43,312 nucleotides of DNA. Origin: Marisimplicoccus sp964437815 (GTDB lineage Bacteria > Bacteroidota > Bacteroidia > Flavobacteriales > Flavobacteriaceae). The notes beneath the pieces are model-generated. The model was not told the DNA's origin. It searched no databases and was given only the letters and a program-made list of their open reading frames with translations. Position 1 is the stretch's first letter; each line of letters opens with the position of its first letter. Location: contig CAYTIE010000008.1 of NCBI GenBank assembly GCA_964437815.1, forward strand, positions 1 to 43,312, written 5' to 3'. The position numbers and the translations under genes are program-made. Positions 24,818 through 32,653 of this stretch are shown here, in pieces.

Positions 24818-24827
24818 ATGCAAATAG
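24720..24827 (+). CDS. tiny Cys-rich ORF
   Basis: Thirty-five codons: MDNIFDKKESRCTKDIVDKE then a Lys/Cys-rich tail with CSC and a final KKCK. Four cysteines in 35 residues is unusual in this window. It overlaps the start of the 103-aa membrane protein by 10 bases, as translationally coupled genes do. There is no homology I recognise; it may simply be non-coding. Confidence 0.25.
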   Translation: MDNIFDKKESRCTKDIVDKEKSIKTKCSCINKKCK

Positions 24828-25129
24828 CTCGTTATTTTCAAATTAAATCTGTTTATCATTACTTTGAGAATAGATTTAATAATAACTATGGATTTAATTG
24901 CACAGTTGGCATTTTAATTTCTACATTAATGGGAGCTATTGCTGTTATGTATTCAATGATGAGTGGCAACGGATTGTTTGAGTGGACTCAAATTTCTATA
25001 GCTACTATTATATGTAGTGCTTATAATGCATCGGTGATTTCAGTACAGCCAAATAAAATTGTTTTAAATCTTCTTATTCTTAGCACTATTCTAAATTTAC
25101 TTATTATTATATATAACTTGGGATTTTAA
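24818..25129 (+). CDS. unrecognised 103-residue membrane protein
   Basis: I do not recognise this protein. It has an aromatic/basic N terminus (about 1-27), then two or three hydrophobic segments (about 29-47, 57-72, 82-101), so it probably sits in the inner membrane with short loops. Codon use is the AT-rich style of the window. It lies convergent to nosY, sharing a TTAA double stop, and downstream of the foreign-looking methyltransferase. Its position at the end of the nos operon may be accidental. Confidence 0.55.
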   Translation: MQIARYFQIKSVYHYFENRFNNNYGFNCTVGILISTLMGAIAVMYSMMSGNGLFEWTQISIATIICSAYNASVISVQPNKIVLNLLILSTILNLLIIIYNLGF

Positions 25130-25908
25130 AAATCCTTGTTTTTAACCTTTTTAACTAAAATCAGTACTGGTATTATCAACCAAAGTAATAAAAGAAAAAT
25201 ACAAGAGAAAACTCCATAAAGATTTCCAAGAAACATCTTAAATGTAGCTCCTGTATATCCTAATAAGGCAGATATATCAAGATTTAAAATAATTAATGTT
25301 CTAGATAGATCTATGGGGTTTAGGATTATACCCCACAATGTCAAATAATTTAATGAGTATTCATTAAAAAGAATTAATAAAATTAAAAATAACCCGTCAT
25401 AAATTACTGCTAATAAAAGCCAAAGTAAAACTGTATATCCAAATCCTTTTAGCTTATTATCATTTGAAATTCCAATATTAAATGATAGGCTAATAAAAAT
25501 AAATGTAAGTATACCCCCAACTATTATTAATAGAAAAAAATCCCATATAGATGATGAGTCAAATACACCAAAAAAAACAAAAGGAATACTTAGCCCAATG
25601 ATTAAACATGATGATAAAGAAATAGCAACGCCCAGGTACTGAGCAAGAAAAACATTCTTTCTTTTTATTGGTTGGGCAAGTAGTAGTTGCGTGAAATCTT
25701 TTGAATTATAGTAATATGTAATTCCAAAAACACAAGAAATTAAAGGTACCAGAACAATTATTATATTCATTAAAGTAATAATTGCATTTGACAAGTCATT
25801 GTTCAAAAACAATAATCCAAAACCAATTAAGAGATAGAATAATAAATAAATAAAAATCCAGCGACCTCGTATTAAATCGATAAAACTATATTTTAAAATT
25901 TTATACAT
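25126..25908 (-). CDS. nosY: NosY, ABC transporter permease for NosZ maturation
   Basis: A 260-residue integral-membrane protein with six hydrophobic segments (about 13-31, 38-60, 90-115, 124-146, 160-180, 227-252), the ABC-2 permease layout. It carries the typical cytoplasmic loop TYYYNSKDFTQLLLAQPIKRK. With NosF and NosD it forms the NosDFY complex, which uses ATP to help assemble the CuZ cluster of NosZ in the periplasm. Its first codons overlap the end of nosF by 8 bases and it is the last gene of the operon. Confidence 0.9.
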   Translation of the reverse strand: MYKILKYSFIDLIRGRWIFIYLLFYLLIGFGLLFLNNDLSNAIITLMNIIIVLVPLISCVFGITYYYNSKDFTQLLLAQPIKRKNVFLAQYLGVAISLSSCLIIGLSIPFVFFGVFDSSSIWDFFLLIIVGGILTFIFISLSFNIGISNDNKLKGFGYTVLLWLLLAVIYDGLFLILLILFNEYSLNYLTLWGIILNPIDLSRTLIILNLDISALLGYTGATFKMFLGNLYGVFSCIFLLLLWLIIPVLILVKKVKNKDF

Positions 25909-26635
25909 TTTTATTTTCTAATATTGTTGCTATTGCAAACTCAAAGTCTGTTAAATATTTTTCTTTACTAGTTCTATTCCTTTTAATTTTTGATTTTAGT
26001 TTACTAACAGTTCCATTGAAATATACTTTTCCGTCTAAAAGAAAAATTATCTTATCCGAAATCTCTTCAATAAAACTCATAATATGAGATGTTACTAGAA
26101 TTGTTTTCCCTTTTGATTTTTCTAATTGTATCAGCTCCTTTACCTTGATTACTGAAATAGGATCTAACCCAGCAGTAGGCTCATCTAAAATTAGAATTGG
26201 AGCATTAAACATAAAAGTTATAACCAGATTTATTTTTTGCCTTGTACCTTGTGATAACGAAGATATTTTTTCATTTAAGTATTGGTGTAAATTAAAATGA
26301 TCTAATAATGGATAATACTCAACAGTTCTGTCCCTTAAGTTTTTTATCATCTTCAATAACTCGACAACTTTTAGATTGGGGGGAAAACTAGCAGCTTGGG
26401 GTAAATAACTTATTTTATTTCTATATTCTGGCGAATCAGTTATACTTGTTCCATTAATTAATACATCTCCCTTATCAATGATTAACATCCCTAAAATACT
26501 TTTTATTAATGTTGTTTTACCAGAACCATTAGGCCCTATTATTGTTAATATTTGATTTTCAGGGATTTGAATATTTATTCCATTTAATACAATATTATTA
26601 TTGAACCCTTTATATATGTCTTTTATAGCTATCAT
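25901..26635 (-). CDS. nosF: NosF, ABC transporter ATPase for NosZ maturation
   Basis: A 244-residue ABC ATPase. Walker A GPNGSGKTT at about 34-42, Q-loop in ISYLPQAASFPP, signature LSQGTRQK, Walker B LILDEPTAGLD and H-loop TSHIM are all intact. The LSQGTRQK form of the signature is the one I associate with NosF. Energises NosY for CuZ assembly. It overlaps nosD upstream by ATGA and nosY downstream by 8 bases, consistent with coupled translation of the DFY unit. Confidence 0.93.
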   Translation of the reverse strand: MIAIKDIYKGFNNNIVLNGINIQIPENQILTIIGPNGSGKTTLIKSILGMLIIDKGDVLINGTSITDSPEYRNKISYLPQAASFPPNLKVVELLKMIKNLRDRTVEYYPLLDHFNLHQYLNEKISSLSQGTRQKINLVITFMFNAPILILDEPTAGLDPISVIKVKELIQLEKSKGKTILVTSHIMSFIEEISDKIIFLLDGKVYFNGTVSKLKSKIKRNRTSKEKYLTDFEFAIATILENKNV

Positions 26636-27873
26636 CTAATAATCGACATTATTGGTTTATTATCTAATAAATTATCTGGAGTAAAAATAGGAGATACCTT
26701 TTCTGAAAAATTTATTAATTCAACAAATAAACTTCTAAGCAAAACTATGGTCTCCGGTGCTTTATTTACAATATATGTATATAATTTTACAGGTCGGTAA
26801 GGCACATCACCATATCCATCTTTATTTAAATCATATCCAACATAATCACTCCAATAGTTTTCATTGAATGAATTATCATTTATATCAGTATTATAAGATA
26901 AATCGAATGAATTATTAATAAAATTATTTGCCTTGAACTTATTATTATAGGATGCTCCCCTAACTCTAACCCCCCAGCCATTTTTTTCAAAATCATTATT
27001 TTCAAATGTTAATCTATTAGAGCCCTCAAGATTAACCCCTACAGTATTCTTAATGAAAATATTATTTTTTATTTCTGAATCGTTAATTTCTTTTAATAAT
27101 AAACCATAAGATGCTGCACCCCAATTATCTTGAAATAAATTATTAAACATATTTATTTTCTTTGAAAACATGACAGCTACCCCTGCACCATTATCTATAA
27201 AATTGTTATTATAATAATTATCATTATCTGAAAACATAAAGTGCAATCCGTATCTTATATTCTTTGTGCTTGTGTTATTAGTTATTGTGCAATTATCAGA
27301 AAATTCTAAATAGATTCCATCTCTTACATTTTTTATAAAATTACCATCTACCAAAATATTTTTTGAGTACCATAGCTGGACTCCGTTTCCCGAGATATAT
27401 TCTTGCTCATCATTACCGAATATCTTATTGTTTTGAACTACTCCATCATAGGATTTTTCTATATAAATTCCAAAAAATAAATCTTCAAAAATATTCTCTT
27501 TTATTAGAAAACGACTACTTCTTTTAACTCTTATTGCAGCATTATCTTTTATATAACTTTTACCAACATTAATTATTTTAAAACCTATAATTTGTACATT
27601 ATCTGATATTATATTTATGATCTCACCACTAGATTCTCCATCAATGACGGGGTAATTATTTCCTATTATTGTAAGTGGTTTATCAATGATTATTTCAGAT
27701 TCCTTGTATATCCCTTTTTTTACAATTATTGAATCAAAATCACCGGCAATAATTATAGCTTGTTTTATTGAACTTACCTCACATGACCTGCATACATTTA
27801 TTGTCTTTGCATTTATTGTAAGTCCATATAAAATAAAAGAAACTCCAATTATATATCTAGTGATATACTTCAT
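26632..27873 (-). CDS. nosD: NosD, periplasmic beta-helix copper-insertion protein
   Basis: A 413-residue periplasmic protein. Sec signal peptide at about 1-22; then a right-handed parallel beta helix built from repeated turns with Asn ladders, e.g. FKIINVGKSYI, ENIFEDLFFGIYIE, NNTSTKNIRYGLHFMFSD, NNIFIKNTVGVNLEG. The LHFMFSDN segment and the ENYWSDYVGYDLNKDGYGD element near 325-345 are hallmarks of NosD. It receives copper from NosL and works with NosFY to build the CuZ site. The last region (about 365-405) has the hydrophobic C-terminal segment seen in this family. Confidence 0.94.
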   Translation of the reverse strand: MKYITRYIIGVSFILYGLTINAKTINVCRSCEVSSIKQAIIIAGDFDSIIVKKGIYKESEIIIDKPLTIIGNNYPVIDGESSGEIINIISDNVQIIGFKIINVGKSYIKDNAAIRVKRSSRFLIKENIFEDLFFGIYIEKSYDGVVQNNKIFGNDEQEYISGNGVQLWYSKNILVDGNFIKNVRDGIYLEFSDNCTITNNTSTKNIRYGLHFMFSDNDNYYNNNFIDNGAGVAVMFSKKINMFNNLFQDNWGAASYGLLLKEINDSEIKNNIFIKNTVGVNLEGSNRLTFENNDFEKNGWGVRVRGASYNNKFKANNFINNSFDLSYNTDINDNSFNENYWSDYVGYDLNKDGYGDVPYRPVKLYTYIVNKAPETIVLLRSLFVELINFSEKVSPIFTPDNLLDNKPIMSIIR

Positions 27874-27877
27874 TTTT

Positions 27878-28306
27878 TTACAGCTTCCTTATATGTGCTC
27901 TTAATTCATTCCAATTATAAACATCTCCTTGGCTGTCTACCTTATCGATATCATTAAAGTCTGAAAATGCTGATAGATTGGCTCCCATTGGACTAGTAAT
28001 ATTATCACTAATTAAAAAAAAAGCAATGTTTGTGTTGATCATTCTACCAGGATTACCATAATCGTTTACTAAAAAAATAGACACTTCAGATTCATCAATA
28101 TTATCAATATAATCTATCATGCATTCTATTGAATCAAATTTATATGACTTCCCTTTTGATGTCATAAATTCAGATGCATACTTATTATCTATAATCATCA
28201 TCTTACAGTTAAAACATTCATCTTGACCGTAGTGAATATGTTCAATTGTGTAATTACAGGAAATAGATATAGAAACAATTAGTAATAATAGTTTAATGTT
28301 TTTCAT
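27878..28306 (-). CDS. nosL: NosL, copper chaperone lipoprotein
   Basis: A 142-residue lipoprotein (lipobox ISISC, Cys17). The copper-binding motif is ECFNCKMMI at 30-38 (Cys31, Cys34 and Met36/37), followed by FDSIECMIDYI, the standard NosL arrangement. NosL docks on NosDFY and hands over Cu(I) for NosZ assembly. It sits 4 bases before nosD and 5 bases after the NosB-like gene. Start ATG gives a clean type II signal peptide. Confidence 0.93.
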   Translation of the reverse strand: MKNIKLLLLIVSISISCNYTIEHIHYGQDECFNCKMMIIDNKYASEFMTSKGKSYKFDSIECMIDYIDNIDESEVSIFLVNDYGNPGRMINTNIAFFLISDNITSPMGANLSAFSDFNDIDKVDSQGDVYNWNELRAHIRKL

Positions 28307-28311
28307 AATAA

Positions 28312-28917
28312 TTAATTTTTTAACTTCCTTCCAATTACATAGGCATATAATGATAACATAATTCCACCTGCTAAAAAGTAACTACCTAGTCTAGGATAAG
28401 CGTGAACTCTAAAATTTAACACATCTTTTGTTCCAAATAAAGGTGGTTGAAAACCCATTTCTGTTCCATCAGGATTTGTAAATTTCAAGATTGCCTTTGG
28501 ATCTAGATTATAACCATAATCATGTTCCCAAAGATAAAAGTCATATAAACCTGCAGCACTTAAGGAACACATTAAAATAAACCAAAATAAGAACCATTTG
28601 TTTGAAAATTTCATTGCTATAAGAACACCAAGAAAAGATGTAAATATTATTACAAAAGGGAATATTTTAAATTCTGGCATAGTATTGGGAATATATTTCA
28701 TCCCTATATAATGATTAAGTAAATTGATGTTTTTTATATCATGTGGATTAACATCACTAAAATCATTAATATGAATATTTATACCTAAGGGAGTTGGATA
28801 TTGTGGAGCTTCCAATGTTACATTCCACAAAGGAAATAAAAAAACTGCCAAAGGCAGAATTGCTGAAATGAGCATAACTACCCTAGACTTATTTAAAAAT
28901 AAATTATTTAGTAGCAT
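28312..28917 (-). CDS. nosB: NosB-like membrane protein
   Basis: A 201-residue membrane protein with about four transmembrane segments (13-31, 86-102, 108-128, 173-194). The extracytoplasmic loop has the conserved APQYPTPLG and LLNHYIGMKYI motifs found in proteins encoded directly after clade II nosZ. Position between nosZ and nosL/nosD and topology match NosB, the poorly understood membrane component of clade II nos clusters (for example in Wolinella). I assign the name by position and motif memory, not by a database search. Its His-Tyr-rich periplasmic loop could touch copper or the electron donor. Confidence 0.65.
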   Translation of the reverse strand: MLLNNLFLNKSRVVMLISAILPLAVFLFPLWNVTLEAPQYPTPLGINIHINDFSDVNPHDIKNINLLNHYIGMKYIPNTMPEFKIFPFVIIFTSFLGVLIAMKFSNKWFLFWFILMCSLSAAGLYDFYLWEHDYGYNLDPKAILKFTNPDGTEMGFQPPLFGTKDVLNFRVHAYPRLGSYFLAGGIMLSLYAYVIGRKLKN

Positions 28918-28928
28918 AATAAAATTAA

Positions 28929-30884
28929 TTAGTCAAGTGACCAAGAAAGCTTAGTGTTTGAGTTTCTTGGCGATACTCTTATATAACCTTGCATTTCTTG
29001 ATGAAGTGCTGAACAAAAATCTGTACAATAAAATGGCCATACGCCTACCTTTTTGGGCTCCCAAATAAAGGTCTCTGTTTGACCTGGCATTACTAATATT
29101 TCAGATGTATTAGCTCCAATCATGGCAACTCCATGGGGAACATCATAGTCTTGTTCTAAATTTGTTATATGAAAAAAGACCTTGTCTCCAACCTTAACTC
29201 CTTCAATGTTATCAGGTGTAAAATGACTTCTAATTGTGGTCATATAGATATGTACTTCTTTCCCATTTCTCACAACTTTAGTGTCAGATGGGGAAAAAGT
29301 AGCATATTTGTGCTTGTTTTCTTCAAGTTTATATATTTTTTTTGATTGTGGTTTAATAATATCAGCAGGAATTCCAGCTGCATAATGAGGCTCTCCAACT
29401 GTTGGAAAATCTAATAACATTTCCATCTTATCCCCAGTAATATCATATAATTGAGCTGAGTGGGTTACCTCAGGACCAGTAGGTAAATATCTATCTTTTG
29501 TTATTTTGTTCATAGCAAGAGCATATTTTCCAAAAGGAGATCCAGAATTTCCTCCTGGAATCATTAAATGTCCAACAGAATAAAATGAAGGCTTTCTGTC
29601 TATCACTTCCCAAGTACCTAATTTCCATTTTACTAATTCAGATGAAATAAAAAAAGATGTGTATGCATAGCCATTATCATCAAATTCAGTATGTAATGGT
29701 CCTAAACCAGCTTGTTTAACGCTTCCTGCATGGACAGCTTCAAAATCAATAATTGGTATACCATAAGCTTCTCCTGAAAACTTTTCCTCCTCAATTGCTT
29801 TAATCATTTTTGAGAAAGAATGAACTGTAACATCTGATGAAAGTTTTCCACTTCCTACTATATACTCTCCAGAAGGATCAATATCAACACCATGAGGTGA
29901 TTTGGGAGTAGGAAGAAAGTATACTAGTCCAGGTAAATCAGCAGGATCAAGAATTTTTACTTCTTTAATCCAATTAGTATTTGCTGTTTGGGTGGACTCA
30001 TCATATATATTATGGGCATAATTTGTCTTAAATGTTTTAAATTTCCCTTGTTTAATATACTCTTCTGCTTTTTTCCAATTAACTGCTGCAATAAAATCTT
30101 TGTCATTTTGGGAAGCATTTACTTCTAATAAAGAATATGCTTCTTCTGTATTATATGTAGTGTAAAAAAACCATCCATGAGAATCTCCTCTTCCTGGATG
30201 AGCCTTATCATAGTCAAAACCAGGCATCATAATTTGAAAAGAAAGATTCATATTTCCATGATCTGGATCTACTTCTAAAAATGAAAGAGCCCCTTTAAAA
30301 TTTCCTTTATAATCTTTTATTGGCATATCTCTTTGTGGGAAAGGAATAGAAAAACGAGTTCCAGCTATAACATACTCAGTGTTTTCTGTTACATAAGATG
30401 AACTATGATTACCTGCTGTATTAGGTATTTCAATTATCTCTGTTGTTTCAAATACAGATAAATCAACTTTTGCAATTCTAGGTGTATTATTTTCATTAAT
30501 AAAAACCCACCTACCATCTAACTTACCATCAGTTTGCGAAATATCAGGATGATGTGAGTCCCCCCAAGGAATAAATCCAAACGAGGTATTTAAGAGATTC
30601 TTGGTCTCTTCATTAAAACCAAATCCTTTCTCTGCATCAACTGAGAAAACAGGAATAATCTTAAATAACCTTCCAGATGGCAACCCATAAACTGACAACT
30701 GACCACTAAATCCACCTGAGATAAAGGCATAGAACTCGTCGTGCTCACCTGGGGGAACGTATACTTTTTCTGCAGCATTATATCCTAATGCGCTATTAGT
30801 TTTTGATGAATCTTTACTACTACAACTTATTAATAATGAAGTTATTGTAATAAATATAAATGATGATTTAATTAAATTTTTCAT
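28929..30884 (-). CDS. nosZ: nitrous oxide reductase, clade II (atypical), lipoprotein type
   Basis: Reduces N2O to N2 in the periplasm. 651 residues. The N terminus has a Sec/lipoprotein signal (LLISC, Cys21) and no twin-arginine motif, as in clade II. The seven CuZ histidines are visible: His111-His112 (WGDSHHP), His160 (AGNHSS), His331 (SPHG), His398 (GPLHTEF), His439 (SVGHLM) and His500 (GEPHYAA); spacing matches the Paracoccus set. The CuA domain has His584 (VPHGVAMIG) and CTDFCSALHQEM with Cys620, Cys624, His628, Met631. Asp622 stands where clade I has Trp, a ligand only through its backbone, and is the clade II form. No damage is seen, so the enzyme should be functional. Fourth gene of the operon. 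Confidence 0.98.
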   Translation of the reverse strand: MKNLIKSSFIFITITSLLISCSSKDSSKTNSALGYNAAEKVYVPPGEHDEFYAFISGGFSGQLSVYGLPSGRLFKIIPVFSVDAEKGFGFNEETKNLLNTSFGFIPWGDSHHPDISQTDGKLDGRWVFINENNTPRIAKVDLSVFETTEIIEIPNTAGNHSSSYVTENTEYVIAGTRFSIPFPQRDMPIKDYKGNFKGALSFLEVDPDHGNMNLSFQIMMPGFDYDKAHPGRGDSHGWFFYTTYNTEEAYSLLEVNASQNDKDFIAAVNWKKAEEYIKQGKFKTFKTNYAHNIYDESTQTANTNWIKEVKILDPADLPGLVYFLPTPKSPHGVDIDPSGEYIVGSGKLSSDVTVHSFSKMIKAIEEEKFSGEAYGIPIIDFEAVHAGSVKQAGLGPLHTEFDDNGYAYTSFFISSELVKWKLGTWEVIDRKPSFYSVGHLMIPGGNSGSPFGKYALAMNKITKDRYLPTGPEVTHSAQLYDITGDKMEMLLDFPTVGEPHYAAGIPADIIKPQSKKIYKLEENKHKYATFSPSDTKVVRNGKEVHIYMTTIRSHFTPDNIEGVKVGDKVFFHITNLEQDYDVPHGVAMIGANTSEILVMPGQTETFIWEPKKVGVWPFYCTDFCSALHQEMQGYIRVSPRNSNTKLSWSLD

Positions 30885-30912
30885 TTTTTTGTTTTTATAG
30901 TTATTTAGTTAT

Positions 30913-31506
30913 TTATTTTTTATTATCATGATTTACAGAAAAATATTTTATTACTCCTGCGTTAGATTCCTCCATTGTTCTTTTACCCAATCTCCAATTT
31001 GCTGGACAAACCTCTCCAAATTTTTCATTATGTTGTTTAGCATCTATAATTCTAATAAATTCTTTAATATCCCTGCCAATAGGCATATCGTTAATTGATT
31101 CATAAAACACCTTACCATTCTCATCAATTAGATATGTAGCTCTGTATGATATATTTTGTTTATCTAGTATTCCTAACCTTTTAGATAAGATCCTATTTAT
31201 ATCTGAAATTAAAGGAAATGTTATGCCTTCAACACCTCCTTTGCATATAGGAGTTTTTAACCAAGCTAAATGAACTTTAATTGTGTCACATGATGCTCCA
31301 TAAATACTTACCCCTCTTCTTTCAAATTCACCTAATTGGTTTTGAAAAGCATGCAATTCTGTAGGACATACGTATGTAAAATCCATAGGGTACCAAAAAA
31401 GTAAAGTTTTATTTGGCGGGTTAGATAAATTTACAATTGACTCCCTAGAATCAGCTGTAACTGAATTTAAATTAATGTTTGGAAACTTTTTACCTATATA
31501 ACTCAT
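30913..31506 (-). CDS. typical 2-Cys peroxiredoxin (AhpC/Prx1 type)
   Basis: A 197-residue thiol peroxidase. Peroxidatic Cys47 in FTYVCPTE, conserved Arg in YRATYLID, resolving Cys167 in GEVCPANW, so it is a complete typical 2-Cys enzyme. No signal peptide, hence cytoplasmic. It sits between the fasciclin gene (1-base overlap) and nosZ (28-base gap) inside the nos operon, which is not part of the standard nos gene set. It may protect the cell when it shifts between oxic and anoxic respiration. Its electron donor is not encoded nearby. Confidence 0.92.
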   Translation of the reverse strand: MSYIGKKFPNINLNSVTADSRESIVNLSNPPNKTLLFWYPMDFTYVCPTELHAFQNQLGEFERRGVSIYGASCDTIKVHLAWLKTPICKGGVEGITFPLISDINRILSKRLGILDKQNISYRATYLIDENGKVFYESINDMPIGRDIKEFIRIIDAKQHNEKFGEVCPANWRLGKRTMEESNAGVIKYFSVNHDNKK

Positions 31507-32123
31507 TACGGAAGAATAACCTTATCTATTATATGAACAACTCCATTTGAAGCTTTGACACTTGCTATTATTTTAGCTTCTCCTATATATACATCATCTC
31601 CTTTTACCTTAATAGAAACATTTTCATTACTTGCTTGTCCAAGTTGTTTAAATTTTTTTATAAAATCTTTAGAATAATTTCCTGGTGTTACATGATGCTT
31701 CAAAATAAAAGCAAGTTTGTTTTTGTTTTCTTTTTTAAGCAAATTAGAGACAGTTCCTGGTGGAAGTTTATCGAAAGCATCATTAGTTGGGGCAAAAACA
31801 GTTAAAGGTCCAGCATTAACAAGAGAATTTTCTAAATCTGCAGCTTGCACAGCAGCAACTAATGTTGAATGATCATTAGAATTTATTGCAACATGTAGGA
31901 CTGTATTAGCATTTGATGCATCATCTATAAATGCCTGCCCCTCTTTAATATATGAACTATTCTCAGAGTCATTACTGTACTCACTTAAAGATAAATTTTC
32001 ATTAGTATCTACATCTATAGATGACATGTATTCTAATAGATAAATTAACAGTATACTCAATGTTAAAACAATAAAAATAGTGTATGCTAAAGATTTTCCT
32101 TTCATATTTAATTTTCCTTTCAT
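31506..32123 (-). CDS. membrane-anchored fasciclin (FAS1) domain protein
   Basis: A 205-residue protein with one N-terminal transmembrane helix (about 11-30) and a single FAS1 domain (about 66-205) on the periplasmic side. FAS1 motifs: TLVAAVQAADLENSL, LTVFAPTNDAFDKLP and the terminal NGVVHIIDKVI. FAS1 proteins mediate adhesion or protein contacts; role here unknown. It lies between cytochrome c and peroxiredoxin and is co-transcribed. An 18-bp perfect tandem repeat duplicates the start region, giving ATG at 32121-32123 and again at 32103-32105 (MKGKLNMKGKS); either may be used. I recall FAS1 genes next to nosZ in other Bacteroidota, so the link may be functional. Confidence 0.88.
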   Translation of the reverse strand: MKGKLNMKGKSLAYTIFIVLTLSILLIYLLEYMSSIDVDTNENLSLSEYSNDSENSSYIKEGQAFIDDASNANTVLHVAINSNDHSTLVAAVQAADLENSLVNAGPLTVFAPTNDAFDKLPPGTVSNLLKKENKNKLAFILKHHVTPGNYSKDFIKKFKQLGQASNENVSIKVKGDDVYIGEAKIIASVKASNGVVHIIDKVILP

Positions 32124-32129
32124 ATTTAA
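32094..32129. repeat. 18-bp perfect tandem duplication over the fasciclin start codon
   Basis: The unit TTTTCCTTTCATATTTAA occurs twice back to back (32094-32111 and 32112-32129). On the coding strand each copy carries TTAAATATG AAAGGAAAA, so the start codon and its upstream context are duplicated in frame. Confidence 0.9.
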
Positions 32130-32645
32130 TTAATTTAATGTTCTGAAATATTCAACAATCGCTCTAGCTTCATCCTCTGTTATATTTTGATTAGCCATGG
32201 GCGCACCATTAAACTCAATTAACAGGTCTTTTGCAATTGGATCCTTTATAACCATTTCTTCAGGATTTAGAATCATGTTCATAACCCATTCTGGAGTTCT
32301 TCTTCCCAAAATACCATTAGGTGGAGGACCAATAAATTTTTTCCCAATTTTATGACAAGCACTACACATCTTTTTATAAATATCTGCTCCTGTTTGAGCC
32401 AATACATGATTTACTTCAGAATTTAAAGTGATATTTTTAATGGGGCCAATTCCCTTGTTAGACAAATCAACTAAATCAGAAGCATTAGTGTTGACGTCAT
32501 CATTAATTGAAACTGTCTCTACAACTTTATTAGGCTTAGTTCTTTCATAACTAAACTTTTCCTTCTCTTCATTTACATCACTTCCACAACCTATAAGAAT
32601 AAGAATTATCAATAAATTTTTTATTTTATTTATCATTTTTATCAT
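32130..32645 (-). CDS. lipoprotein c-type cytochrome, likely electron donor to NosZ
   Basis: First gene of the nos operon. 171 residues; a lipoprotein signal (LILIGC, Cys20) anchors it to a membrane on the periplasmic side. After a 60-residue acidic linker comes a mono-haem class I cytochrome: CSACHK at 94-99 and the axial Met150 in GAPMANQN, closing with the ARAIVEYFRTL helix. Clade II systems lack NosR and rely on cytochromes c, so this is the natural donor to the NosZ CuA site. Starts at ATG 32643-32645 or the in-frame ATG at 32634-32636; the predicted start site would leave a 4- or 13-base leader. Confidence 0.9.
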   Translation of the reverse strand: MIKMINKIKNLLIILILIGCGSDVNEEKEKFSYERTKPNKVVETVSINDDVNTNASDLVDLSNKGIGPIKNITLNSEVNHVLAQTGADIYKKMCSACHKIGKKFIGPPPNGILGRRTPEWVMNMILNPEEMVIKDPIAKDLLIEFNGAPMANQNITEDEARAIVEYFRTLN

Positions 32646-32653
32646 TTTTTAAT

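Noticed and set aside
24536..25129. Toxin-antitoxin pair from the small ORFs before nosY
   Set aside because: No toxin or antitoxin fold is recognisable; the two-gene overlap alone is not enough.
27686..27904. 72-codon plus-strand frame over the nosD/nosL junction
   Set aside because: Antisense hydrophobic shadow of the NosD signal peptide region.
30590..30778. 62-codon frame inside nosZ on the same strand
   Set aside because: Out-of-frame shadow; nosZ is intact through this stretch.
28929..30884. NosZ CuA site damaged because Asp replaces Trp in CxWxC
   Set aside because: The residue binds only through its backbone carbonyl, and CTDFC is the normal clade II form as I know it.
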